Shown piece after piece: positions 50,501-61,035 of a stretch of DNA of 64,000 bases. A program made the position numbers and the translations under genes. This DNA comes from Sinonovacula constricta (taxonomy: Eukaryota > Mollusca > Bivalvia > Cardiida > Solecurtidae), in assembly GCA_007844125.1 (NCBI GenBank), contig CM017571.1:24594664-24658663 (forward strand), written 5' to 3'. The notes beneath the pieces are model-generated. The model ran no database searches. It was not told where the DNA came from and saw only the letters and a program-made list of their open reading frames with translations. Every line of letters begins with the position of its first letter. The first letter of the stretch is position 1.

Positions 50501-53500
50501 TGTAGATCTTCTGTATACCCCGCCGATGGATATTTCGCTTTGGGTCATTTTTGCAGAGACTTGTATGTTTGTTTTAATCTATATTTTTGGTTAATTTCTA
50601 TGACATAAAAAAAGTTGATCTGTGGAGCACCGGTCAGCTGTCTGTTGTCTTCCTCAACAGATAATTCATTGGAGTCGCCATTATTAACATAATTATTAAG
50701 GTGTGGTGTATCTAAAAATAAAACTATTTTTTATTAAAATGCATAATTATATTATACACTATTTTATTATGTTTATTACTTTCAAAGAGATCTTTGCGAC
50801 TTCAGTTCGAATCGTTTATAGATTTGAAGGTTGATGGCGGCGTCTTCATTTTGTTTAAATCGATTATTAAATCTAATAATAATTAATAATTAATAGTTTG
50901 GGACGTTTCAATTAAAATTAGTCAAGCATAAATAGCTTTATTAAAAGATGATACAAGTCAAATCACAAGTTGCCTTCAGAACGATGGAAACGACGTTACG
51001 TCCGTTTTGCACGGCGTTGACTTTGTTAATTTGATCATATCGCCATGTCTTTCTTGATGTAAAGTTGAATGCATCTTACGTTACGTTACGTCCGTTCTGA
51101 AACGCGTTGATGTTTATTTATCACACTTACTGCTCTTCTTTCTTTTTGTCAGGTTGAATGCAGCGTTACGTTACGTCCGTTCTGGGCGGTACTGACGTTG
51201 TCAGAGATACACGCCGTCATGACTGGAGGATGTGCCACAATAGCAGGCACAGTGATAGCGGCCTACATCTCGTTTGGTGTAAGTACCTCAGCAATTAGGG
51301 GTGATGGTTAGCTCTGCTATCACTGCCAGAGCTTCGGATAATATGTACCATTCATTATTTTGTGCAGCAGAATATACAAAAAAAATCACCGAAACTTACA
51401 TTGCCGATACTTCTGAAAATCAATGGTCGGTTGTTGAATCGTACATGGCTAGATTGATCGAATTAGATTTTGATTCTCCAAATCCAAAGATAATCACATT
51501 CTTGAACGATAAATAAAAGCCTGTTCATGCTCAGATATACACTCGTCATGGCAAACGGGTATTTCCCATCTGAGCCACGCTGCAGAGATTTTTAAAACTA
51601 AGGAAATCACGTGACAACCTACTTTTAAGATAAAGTTACATCGTCAACCGGGTCGTCCGCTCAGACGTCAATATCTATTTTTAGCCGTAATCACTATCGT
51701 GTTTATTAGTTAGAATTGGAAAGAGTGAAAATTGGAATGGTCATTTCGAAATAAGTACTGTCTTACAATATAGGTAGTTTCCAAAATCGTATGAGTTTAT
51801 GCGGAAATAATACATAAATTCCTTGATACCGTGGGAAAATACTGACTTAACATTTATGGTGATTTCTTTCGCAATTTATATGTCTAACATTATAGTTAGT
51901 TTTATAATTCATCATTATTTGACTAGAAAATGAGTGTATGCACAAAGTATGCCTAAATCCTCCAAAACAATGAAAAGATATTGTTGCATGCATTTGATAT
52001 AGACGGGTACAACCTTTAATATCCTTAATTTGACCAACTATGCTACTTGTTTTTAAGCGTCCAGATGTTAACTTTTTTTATACATTTTCTAGATCAATTA
52101 TGAACTCTTGCCTGTTTATGAACACTTTGACAACTTTCAAACTTTCATATTCATTCGCCATTCGCTCCGTAGGTTCCAGCGGACCACCTGATCACGGCGT
52201 CGTTTATGTCGGCACCTGCCGCTCTGGCCATCGCTAAGATCTCTTTTCCGGAAACAGGCGAATCCAAGATAAAATCCCAGAAAGAAATCCATATACCATC
52301 CGGGTACGTGAACATTTAGATCTGATGACGGCGCAAGTGGCTTTGAGGTCAGAGTCGCCGACTTAAGACTTGCTTATGTTATCCTCAACAAAATTGTATT
52401 CTTTGCTGGTTTAGTTTAACCTGAAATTAGACATCAAGGATGACGACCGGTGTCTTCCAGATGGCATGCGTTTCATCGGTTGCTCTACCCAGATATTAGG
52501 CAGTGAAACTTACTTTATCAGTAAAACCTTAATGATCAGTTTCATCGATGACCTTAATATTTAGATACGCCATTCAAATTGCCACTGTTTCAGGTCAGAG
52601 GTCAACTTTATCGAAGCCCTTTCTGCCGGAGCCAGCAGTGCTATCAAGCTTGTCGCGTACGTCGTTGTGAATCTGATAGCTTTTTTAGCTGTCTTGGCTT
52701 TTCTAGACGCCTCGCTGTCTTACCTCGGATCCCGCGTCAATTATCCGGATCTAAGCTTCCATGTGAGTAGATTTGCCACACAGGATAATGTTACAGGGGA
52801 GAAAAAATAGCCTTAACCGGGAATTCGAACCAAAGGCCATCTCAATTATTGCAGGAAGATATACTTACTAAGCTTGAAATGCTCAATGAACGAAATACCA
52901 GTGAACTACAGAGTACTACAGTCCTTACACAATGGGATTCGCTAAACCTGGTATGTTATATTTTATCTCCTCTGGAGCATTGTCATTTAATTATCTAATT
53001 GTTACAACAATAATCTAGAGCCTCTTTCTTTTTAGTAAACCTACACTCATACGTTGCATTAACGTCTGTTTATAAACACCATGTGTTATATACTTTTTGC
53101 ACGAACATGAAAATTCGCTAAACTACTTCAGTGTAAAAAACAAGGAGTCAATTTGAAACCCTATCAAACATTCACGGTACCAGTAACGCACATACCTACT
53201 GGTATTAAATACTTGATTTATTTTGCTAATAAAACATTGATAATATTTTTGTTAAAAAGTATGTCCACATTCGTCATAGTTTGTACTATGTATCATACTA
53301 TGTATTGCCACATGGGTTGAACGACCTTCTGGCTGAAATTCAATAAACTTTGAAACTTTGAACTTTTGAAAGTTTTTTTAAAGTGTTTATTGCACTCTGC
53401 CTTTCAAACTCAATCTGTGGTTGACATATTGGCATAAGACAGAAATATGTTAACAACATGAAGAGACATAGAATTGCTTAAGACAAATATTTAATAATTG

Positions 53501-56500
53501 AATAAGCAGCTAAACGGACCTTGCAATAAACCTATATTATATTAATAAATAAAAATAACGTTTGCCTATATTTTGAATAAGCCGAATACGCATCTCTTTC
53601 CCTGAATCTGGTCTTTTCATACCGACTCGTGCATTGGTCGCCATTCAGTTGTTTACAATTATGTTTTATGCAATTAAGATTAATTAAGCATTTAACTGCT
53701 ATACGATCGATGGAAGAAAGTAAATCGATTGGATTCGTGTTTTAAATTTGATTAATGTGGCCTTCCACTAAATTTAGTACCTTTGCACTTATTCCTTTCT
53801 TTGAAATGAAAGTAATGTATTTTATGCGTTTCAATTTGCATATTTAATTTTCATATTTTCTTTATATTTCTCAAACACTTTAACTCTTAAAGATTTTATT
53901 AAAACTATACAATTTTATGCATGTTGCAGCCTGTAAGAGCGACTCACAAAGGAAAGTAACTCAGTGTTATTTGAATGGTTAGAATAACGCCCCTTTAAAA
54001 AAAAACATAAACGAGGGTATTAATTTTTTAGCTGGTGGTTGCTGTGTTCAGACTTTCATTTACATTTTAGTAAGATTGCAACTGACCTTAACAAAAAGCA
54101 TTGTGGCAGTTAATCGATATGCAGTTAAGGTTTATCAATTTTGTATTTATGTAGATTTTGTAAATTATGGTTTCCCATCTAGCTTGTTTCTTCGTACGTC
54201 TTTACACCGATTGCTGCTGTGATTGGGATTCCGTGGCATGAATGCGAGGTAGTGGCTGCACTTATTGGCAAGAAGATACTCATAAACGAGTTTCTCGCCT
54301 TCATCGAACTCGGCAACCTCATCAAGGCCGGCGATATCAGTGTAAGCAGACAGTTTTTTTTTTTTTTTGTTTTGTTGAGGATTTTTAAAAAATATATCAG
54401 TTATCCGGAGATGGTGATCACATGAAACAGATACATTGTATAATGCTTTATTCGCGGTAATCTCGTGCTTTGAACACCTAACATGATACCACACAAAGTA
54501 CCATTATCTTGACAGGCTTAACACGTCGTTAAATTACCAGTATAAATGATGGATTTTAAGCAACGAAGCAATACCTCTTTTACGACTCGTATTTCGGTCT
54601 GGAACTGCAAGTCTACGTATTGCGTCACAAGGGCCGGGGATATGGTAAAGGTGTAAGAAGGTTGTTTTGTATGCGAAATATTGCTCATAGACCCATTACA
54701 TATTGCGTAGGAAAAACGCAAAACAACTGTTAGGAAATGGCGATTTTCTGTTTACCCTACGAATGACACATTTTATATGGAAAAGGTGGTATTAGACACT
54801 TTGGCAACCTAGAAATGAAATCGAATGAAAAATTTCCAGCAACAAACAAACAAATAAGTTAGTGTTAATTTTTAACTTCTTCTTAAAAGCTTTAAGTTGC
54901 TTTACTAGATTTGTAAATCTTTTCCCTTAAAGGTGGTATCCAGCAGTTTTTCTGTATGAAATACATGTAACAATATCGAACAACTGCTTTCTGGAATTTG
55001 GGCATATTTTTCTATTAAACCTATACTTAGTCTTAACAAATAAATGAGATAACTAAAATGTTAGACAGAACTGATCGCGAAAAGATTACTCTGAATGAGT
55101 TATCTTTCCAAAGACTCGATAGTTGTCACTGCTAAAATAGATATCCTCGTCAGAGCGGGTTACTATGTACTGACTATATACAAAAGTCAGCGATCACGTG
55201 GTTTTAAAAATAGTTATCTCTGCAGCGTGGCTCGGATAGGAAATACCTGTTTGCAATGACGTGTGGTGATTTATGCTTGATTTTTCACACAGATCTAAGA
55301 CAGACATCAGTGAACAACATTTTCAAGACTTTTCAGGTAACAATGACTTGATTGGTTATTTGAGAAAATATCTTTGGTCCAAACTATCGGATACCATCTT
55401 TAAAACACCACACACAAACACTCAGTGGGGCAAATCCTATCTCAGCCTACGAAGCATTGTTATTTTTTTTTTCCAGCAAAAGAAAATTAAACCAGTTTAG
55501 ACAGAAAATGTGTAAAAGAACAAATTTTTCTGACTTTTCTGAAAATTACTAGTATTAAAAAATAATTTGGTCGCAGCAAAATACGTTCATGTGTATATTT
55601 TTGTAACTTTTATTGCTTGATTGCAAATGTGTAACTATTTAATTTATACGAACGTGATAATTATAAATAAGAAGGTCTATATTGCACTATATCGCTCGCC
55701 TGAGTGTTGTAGACGTAAATGTATAGTTTTTAAACATACTAGAATAGATATTAAAGTGTTAATGGGAAAGTTCAAAAGCTAATTTGGACAATAAGTCCAG
55801 ATCTATGATTTTTTGTCTAGCAATAAGTTTCAAATCTTTACTAAACAGCCAGACGTGCTTACTAAAGCTTCCGATGACGGTTGGCTGAATTTTGGCAGGC
55901 CGTTTCGAAGCAAATGTCGTTTGTTTAAAGAATGTGGACATACACAGGACGCCGTCTGGTAGGAGATAGCAGCAGTTCATCCTTAGCATATGCCCCGGTA
56001 AACTTATGATAAGGTTTAATTTAATACTTGTTATGATTGCATTGTAGACGTTTTCGGGGACTGTCGCCACGTATTGCCTTTGCGGATTTGGCAGCATTGT
56101 CGCCATTGGGATCAATCTAGCCAGTCTCACGTCGGCCGAACCCAGCAGACGGTCGGATTTCGCCCGTCTGTCCGTCCGATCCATTGTAAACGGTAACATA
56201 GCCTGCATGATGACAGCTTGTGTGGCGAGTAAGTGTGACAGAAATTGATCAAGTCTATTCTAACTGTAAAATAACCCTAAATAATGTTAAACTTATAAGT
56301 TGGAAACACAACCCTTTTGGACTATCTTGAAAAAGGTAAAAAGAAAAATACAGTCCGAGAAAATCGTCACTTGCTTTTTATGTTTTGGTGAATTTGAACT
56401 TTACTCATTTTAAAGCGTTTTTGTCCTTTCAGCCAGTATAAAGTTTATACAACACCTTCAAAGTATGCTAAAAATTGAAACACAGGTCTGAAATTTTCCA

Positions 56501-56796
56501 TCATATTTAGTAGTGAACTACATTAAAAAGCCTGATTAGATGGGCATGAAAACGGTGGCTTGATTTTCAAGTCATAGTTTGGGCTAAGGACTAGTTAGTT
56601 TTTTTAAACAATTATTCTATTTTCAAAGAGGTGACCACAATAAGTATGTCTATCTGTTCACCCAGGTCTACTGTACAAGGATGCCGGAGGTTCCGATATT
56701 CTGACGACTCTGGCCAATAGCACGGCGTCTAACCTTACCGAAATGGTTATCAACTCCACGGATCTCACTACTTCTATTTCTACAATTACTCTGTAA
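44060..56796 (+). CDS. concentrative (Na+-coupled) nucleoside transporter, SLC28/CNT family, complete, copy 1
   Basis: Ten exons (44060-44538, 47691-47832, 48354-48545, 50295-50456, 51153-51278, 52173-52303, 52594-52762, 54183-54341, 56048-56228, 56666-56796) join in frame, all GT-AG, into 623 residues plus TAA. Human CNTs are 649-691 residues. CNTs import nucleosides across the plasma membrane with cations. Family blocks: PVLWGLILQF, GSKFVFGDKY, TTPIESFA, RPFWAVLTLSEIHAVMTGG, ITASFMSAPAALA, GASSAIKLVA and GKKILINEFLAF with conserved Glu503. The usual NIFxGQTE at the nucleoside/Na+ site is changed to HIFIGLVE (320-327): the Glu is kept, Gln and Thr are lost. The C-terminus has three sequons (N598, N603, N610), fitting an extracellular tail. 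ATG 44060 opens the exon carrying TM1; an untranslated 5' exon may exist. It lies 3.8 kb before a paralogue. Confidence 0.95.
44775..44955 (-). repeat. SINE family C copy in CNT intron 1, reversed
   Basis: CGACCAGTTATTGTCATTAT (tail), AGAACGACTGGCGCACCTGG and CCCCGAGAGGGACTCGAACC (B-box side) match 32693-32910 and the reverse of 22219-22455. Confidence 0.65.
46060..46345 (+). repeat. decayed inverted-end element in CNT intron 1
   Basis: AAGGTTGTATTCGACAGATT, CTAATACATGTAAAGAAAC, CAGCATTTCGCGGGATCTG, TTTTATTTGGTTGCATGAG and GAACTGTCAGAAATCACG follow the motif order of 54927-55403. Confidence 0.5.
47691..47832 (+). CDS. CNT copy 1, exon 2
   Basis: Acceptor TTTGCATAG, donor GTATGA. It encodes TM3 (TTVVFLLAIATFVIYD), DDWPRYIPLGG and TM4. 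Same 142-base length as exon 2 of copy 2. Confidence 0.9.
48354..48545 (+). CDS. CNT copy 1, exon 3
   Basis: Acceptor ATCACCACAG, donor GTGAGA. It encodes the strongly conserved PVLWGLILQFCLGLLILRWE and GSKFVFGDKY. 51 of its 64 residues are identical to copy 2 by eye. Confidence 0.95.
48835..49075 (+). repeat. right half of an inverted-end element in CNT intron 3
   Basis: GGCTCCGATAGGAAATACCT, AATGACGTGTGAGGTGTTAT, CAGGTAACAATAATGTATTT and GGAAACTACCTATAAGGTAT match the corresponding part of 54927-55403. Confidence 0.55.
49244..49545 (-). repeat. SINE B copy in CNT intron 3, reversed
   Basis: Tail GTTTGTTTGTTGTTATTTGA, body GTTAGCAAAGGAGCTATACC and head GGTTTTGAACCCAAGACC to CTACTAATTGCGCTAGTAGG. 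Read on the minus strand it matches 8210-8467. Confidence 0.7.
49795..49945 (+). repeat. left part of an inverted-end element in CNT intron 3
   Basis: GGTATCTGACAGTTTGCCTG, ACATGTAACAATGTCTGACC and TGTATAAACTCATGCC match the left part of the copy at 54927-55403. Confidence 0.5.
50295..50456 (+). CDS. CNT copy 1, exon 4
   Basis: Residues 272-325. Contains ILPVVVFF, YLGVMQIVIR, TTPIESFA (HP1 loop) and HIFIGL, the first part of the nucleoside-binding segment. His320 aligns with human CNT3 Asn336, and Gly324-Leu325 with Gly340-Gln341. Confidence 0.93.
50974..51113 (+). repeat. two partial copies of the exon 5 acceptor/5' end
   Basis: TTGAATGCATCTTACG and GTTACGTTACGTCCGTTCTG at 51064-51100, and GACGTTACGTCCGTTTTG at 50992-51009, duplicate the start of exon 5 (GTTGAATGCAGCG, TTACGTTACGTCCGTTCTG). 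Neither keeps the exon's reading frame with a good acceptor. Confidence 0.7.
51153..51278 (+). CDS. CNT copy 1, exon 5 (substrate-site exon)
   Basis: Residues 326-367. Starts V-E (Glu327 aligns with the essential human CNT3 Glu343), then TLRPFW, TLSEIHAVMTGG and AGTV, with Thr358-Val359 at the second selectivity pair. Partial copies of its 5' end lie just upstream. Confidence 0.93.
51530..52020 (-). repeat. inverted-end element in CNT intron 5, reversed
   Basis: TATTTCCCATCTGAGCCACG, CGTCCGCTCAGACGTCAATA, TGTTGCATGCATTTGATATA and CAACCTTTAAT at the end are the reverse of the 54927-55403 motif order (GTGGCTCGGATAGGAAATAC and so on). Confidence 0.5.
52173..52303 (+). CDS. CNT copy 1, exon 6
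   Basis: Acceptor CTCCGTAG, donor GTACGT. Encodes VPADHLITASFMSAPAALAI and AKISFPETGESK, matching the CNT block VPSSHLLTASVMSAPASLA and its downstream FPET-like motif. Confidence 0.95.
52594..52762 (+). CDS. CNT copy 1, exon 7
   Basis: Acceptor GTTTCAG, donor GTGAGT. Encodes NFIEALSAGASSAIKLVA and VVNLIAFLAVLAFLDASLS, equivalent to the family GASxxIxLVAxxxxNLIAFLA region, and ends YPDLSFH. Confidence 0.95.
54183..54341 (+). CDS. CNT copy 1, exon 8
   Basis: Acceptor CCATCTAG, donor GTAAGC. Encodes SSYVFTPIAAVIGIPWHE and LIGKKILINEFLAF. Asn502-Glu503 is the conserved NEF; the Glu corresponds to the second substrate-binding Glu of CNTs. Confidence 0.95.
54927..55403 (+). mobile_element. non-autonomous element with inverted ends, best copy (CNT intron 8)
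   Basis: Left end TTAAAGGTGGTATCCAGCAG and right end CTATCGGATACCATCTTTAA are inverted matches, both bounded by TTAA. About 475 bp, no ORF of its own. TTAA at both sides could be a target-site duplication (piggyBac-like) or part of the terminus; superfamily unresolved. A second left-end-like AAAAGGTGGTATTAGACACT starts at 54780. Confidence 0.65.
56048..56228 (+). CDS. CNT copy 1, exon 9
   Basis: Acceptor GCATTGTAG, donor GTAAGT. Encodes ATYCLCGFGSIVAIGINLAS and then SLTSAEPSRRSDF, like the family TYALCGFANxxSxGIxxGxLxxxxPxR block, then a TM ending ACMMTACVA. Confidence 0.93.
56666..56796 (+). CDS. CNT copy 1, terminal exon 10
   Basis: Acceptor TTCACCCAG. A polar, Ser/Thr-rich tail with three N-glycosylation sequons and TAA at 56794-56796. 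It is shorter than the human CNT tails, which accounts for most of the length difference. Confidence 0.88.
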
Positions 56797-57465
56797 TCGA
56801 CAGTGCAAATTTCGGGTTTTGAGAAGGGTAATTTGTAGTAAAATTGTCATGTTTCCTTCTGCATTGGCGAGTTTATTTTTATATTATTATAAAGACATTT
56901 AATTGAGGCTAATACTCTATTGACACAATTAGCAAAATGACAAATATTATTTTGTTGATTATGTATAAAAAACGGGCGTTTACTGATTTACAAAAGTGGA
57001 TACCCTATTACCAGAATTAGTTAGCGGTATTTAAACTGTGAAATATTATGATTGTCAGAAAAAAAGCATAATTATTTCATGTCTTGGTTCGTCAAAGCTA
57101 ATTGCCTTAACATAGCCGATCAGTAAATATTGTTTTTTGACATGTTGGTGATAAGGACGCAGAATTTTGTTAAAATTCGCCAAAACCGTATGTCTTTATT
57201 AACATTACTTGTAATTATTATCATCGGTGATGCCCTTGTTCGGTGAAGCCGCTCACCGAGTTGGTTGGCTTTTGTCTTTCCACATATTTGTTAATGGTCT
57301 TTTTGGACGGGAAATGGGAAATAGCGCACGCACCCCCTCACCCCTAGCTCAAATTGCTGTACTATACTTAAATTTATATATCGCACGAACTTATTTAAAG
57401 AAGTCCGGATACAAATTAGAACACGCCCCTCCTCTATGTTTAGACCCGACCTTGGTTGCGGCGTA

Positions 57466-57471
57466 AATAAA
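57466..57471 (+). promoter_or_regulatory. possible poly(A) signal of CNT copy 1
   Basis: AATAAA 670 bases after the stop codon. Confidence 0.3.
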
Positions 57472-57870
57472 GTCATCATTCTAAAGGATTGCTTCTAATT
57501 TGCAAATTTTCTATATTAAGGACCTCAAAAGATAATTGATGACGTGATTTTTGTGGGGTTTTGACGACGAAGATGATCTCGGCGATGTTTTAGTGAAAAT
57601 TGACAATTTTGTTATTTATTGTTCAAGTTTTAAAATTTTAATATTATATAATAATTCTATTTTGCAGATTTCATATTTAGTTAATTATCGTTATTTGCTT
57701 TGTATATATTATTAATTTCGCTAACTTCTTACTATATATTTTCTTACTCTTTTTAGTAGAATATTTCTGCATTTTTCTATGGTACGTGTGTTTGCATTTT
57801 GAACGTCCTTGACTAAACTTATGTAAATATATATACATATCTAATATTGTATGCTATCGTTCTTGAGATA

Positions 57871-57876
57871 AATAAA
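57871..57876 (+). promoter_or_regulatory. probable poly(A) signal of CNT copy 1
   Basis: AATAAA followed by a T/G-rich stretch (GTTGTATTTCTG), about 1.08 kb after the stop codon; a better context than the hexamer at 57466. Confidence 0.4.
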
Positions 57877-57879
57877 GTT

Positions 57880-60568
57880 GTATTTCTGAATGTCTACTTA
57901 GAAATTACTTTAAAACTGCTTTGAAACAAAAATCAGAAACAGTAAGGAATGTCACATTGATTTCGAAAAAAATATATCCACCTGAAGATTATACGTATGT
58001 TCAACATGACGAATGCATCCGTAAGCTTTCTGAGTCGTAGAAGAACAGAAGAGGAGGAAAAGGTCTGGTACAAAGTCATTTTCTGCACAGACTGAAACAC
58101 ACACAAATTTTAAGACCACTACAACTGAAGAACGATTAGCCATTGATGCATTGACACTGTTTACGTGTATAAAAATGCAAATATTTCAAGAAATCTGTTC
58201 AACCATTTCTTGTAAATGTTATTTTCATTTTTGTCTTTTGAATAATAAATAAGGTCACTTGACAGAGAATTTTGGCAAAAGAAGAAAATATAATAAAAAA
58301 GACGAAAAGAAAATGAAAAACGAAATCACAAGTAAAGAAATGTGATTACAGTACCTCCAATGGGAAGAGTACAGGCAGGAATATTATCCATTGATTTTAA
58401 GCCGATATTAAGGGTTAAACTCTTCGGTCACCTCTTTGTCAGGTTCATTTTATAACAATTTAAAACACATGTTTTATGTTATCTTTGAACATTTATATAG
58501 GCATTTATGGATAAATTCTCCTAAATTGATGACAAGGAAAGTATATTCAATGTCTATAATAAATTGCAGATGGAAACGTCTTAACTGTTTTATAAGACGA
58601 CAAAATACATCATATAAAATCTGGGATAACGTTTTCATATGATCTCCGTAAATCAGGCAATCTAGGCGACAACATTATAAAATCATTCTTTAAATAGCCA
58701 ATGAAGAGTAACATAATATTACATCTAGTTAATTAAAAATCGTTTTACGTATCTATAGAAAGGCATAACAATTTTTGTAAAGAATATGACATGATTATGT
58801 GTTTCTGACGTTTTGAAAAGAGAGACATTTCCATGTGAGGTTTTTAGATTATATATTCTTCAAATGGCAAAACAACAACAACAAACAGCAACAACAAAGA
58901 CAGAAAAACAAACAACAAAACAGGACCACAAAATTTGATTTATATTTGCAATTCATGTCTGGGTTAAAGCAAACTATAAAACAAAACAAAACAAAATCGT
59001 ATTTATTACAGTTTCGGAACCTTAAGTCACAATTTAAGATTGATACAAATATAAACTCTGATCACCTGTTTCTATGTAAAACTGATTTTTTCCAAAACTA
59101 GTTGTCTTTAGGATTAATGAACCAGAAGCGTTATAACACGTAACAGGAGAATTATGCTGCAGATTATTTATAAGCATAGTCAAACTGTATATACACGGCA
59201 TATGTAACATTCGTCAATCATACGCACTGCACAATCGGAAATCTTTGGGTAATTCCGTCCTCGGGACAATCATCCCTCGGATGTATCTGGTGCAATGATA
59301 CTTACTGAAATCACGATCCTTTTGTTCGCCGGAGGTCGGAAGAAGCATATGCCCAAAAAATAGTTCGCACAAAACATAAACAATGCCATCGTTTGACATT
59401 TGCGTGTCTGCTGCGCAGGGTAAATTAAAATTAGATGATTTAAATTTGAGGCCGCCACAAATTGAAGTCTTACAGGCATCGTACTGTATTGAGATGTCAT
59501 CCGAGCTGCCATCTTTGTTTTAACGTCTGTCGCTAAAGTAGCCCCATTTAGGGAAATGGCCGAGGTGATCCGACTACCTACATACTCCGAGAGCAATCGA
59601 AACACCTCGAAAAATTCACGAATCATCTCTCCAAGCGCTGACGTATTCTTAGATAAGTTATGACGTCGTTTGTGACGTAATTGAAAATCAATATTCACAT
59701 GGTACCTAGAAGAGGGGGAAGTATCGTTTAGAAGAACTAGACAAAATTGTTGTTAGTAAGTTATTTTTTTTATCTAGGAAAAAATAACCACAGAAGAAGT
59801 GTAAATGGTTGTAGCATCATGTTCATGTGAAGATGGAATTTAGGAACCAGCGTCCATTGTCCGTCAAAGGAAAGTGCGCGTAACAATTATTGTAGGATGA
59901 ATTAAATGACAACACAGATTTCATCCCTTTCCATGTGAGCATAGTAACATATACAAAAAGTTGACAAGGCAAAGGACAAATGTATTCACATGCAAGGCAA
60001 GGTGTTGGTGGTGGCCTGTAAATTGAGGTTCATATGTTAATGAGATTCAAATCACGTATACACATGCGCGAGCATACAAAATGTATTTCGTGATATGAAT
60101 ATTGTCGATAATTCCATCAGAACACCTGAGTACATATTATTAAAACCAAACGGCAATGATGTTGATGGCATATTATCCAGACACTTCAGTGTAAATCAAA
60201 CACTTGAATGTTTATAATGTGATATAGTAGAGTAACGTGGACAGCTTTCTGAAAGCTTGAGATTGCAGCATTTATCAGTTACTATATTTATATCTAATTC
60301 TAAAACTGGAGAAAACCTTTTGTGTTGTGGAAAAATATTAAAACTACATTAAACTCAAACATTTATAATTTATATACGTCGGAAATGTGTTTTTCGTCTA
60401 TAATGTCTTCTACGATGCCCTAGCAAAACGGACTGTTTAGTTTTTAAAGAGCATCAAAATTTGACATTATTGCTTTTTTGCGGCTTAACATTTATTGTCT
60501 TGAATATTTCTCACGAAGAGAATAATAGTACATAAAAATTCGGAGTTCTCATCATCGTTCGCATAGAA
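57880..60568. other. intergenic region between the two CNT genes
   Basis: 2.7 kb, which should hold the promoter of copy 2. It contains a CAA-rich simple repeat at 58868-58920 and a minus-strand 142-codon frame at 59270-59698 that I cannot assign to a family. No TATA box or CpG-dense promoter can be called with confidence. Confidence 0.5.
58868..58920 (+). repeat. (CAA)n-like simple repeat
   Basis: AACAACAACAACAAACAGCA and similar; the Gln/Asn-rich frame over it is a repeat by-product. Confidence 0.7.
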
Positions 60569-61035
60569 ATGGCTTCTGCTGAGGATCGAGTATCAGTAGA
60601 CAGATATATTGGATCACCATCTCTACAAACTAGGACAATTGAAATGGCCTCTTCAGGAGAGATGTTGCGAATGCTACCACAGCCAAATGACCATTTGGGA
60701 GGACTAGACGGCCATATTGAATCAACAGTTAGGCGTATGACTTCACTTCCGCAAGAGAGTTCTATGGCACGTTGTTGTAAAATTGTGTATAGTAGAACAT
60801 TTCGTGAAGTTGTATTCAAACTCTGTTTATACACATGTTTCTTTGTGTACATGGGGTTTGTTTCGTTTAAGCATCCAAAGAAGGGGATAGTAATGTATTT
60901 TGTTTTGCCTGTAGTTGTATATAAGTTTATGAACTTGGTAACAAAAGGATGGATTCAAAGGAAGGCCAGCTTGGTGTGGAGAAAGACCAGGAAATGTTGT
61001 CGTCATAGTCGGCGGCAAAAGCGTTGGATAAAAAG
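60569..61035 (+). CDS. CNT copy 2, exon 1
   Basis: Residues 1-155 plus part of 156: a polar N-terminus, two membrane segments (about 85-103 and 108-122), and a very basic loop (WRKTRKCCRHSRRQKRW). The donor GTATTT is weak, but its phase matches copy 1 exactly. Confidence 0.85.

Noticed and set aside
58835..59101. Gln/Asn/Lys-rich 88-residue frame
   Set aside because: Produced by a CAA-rich simple repeat; no start or splice context.
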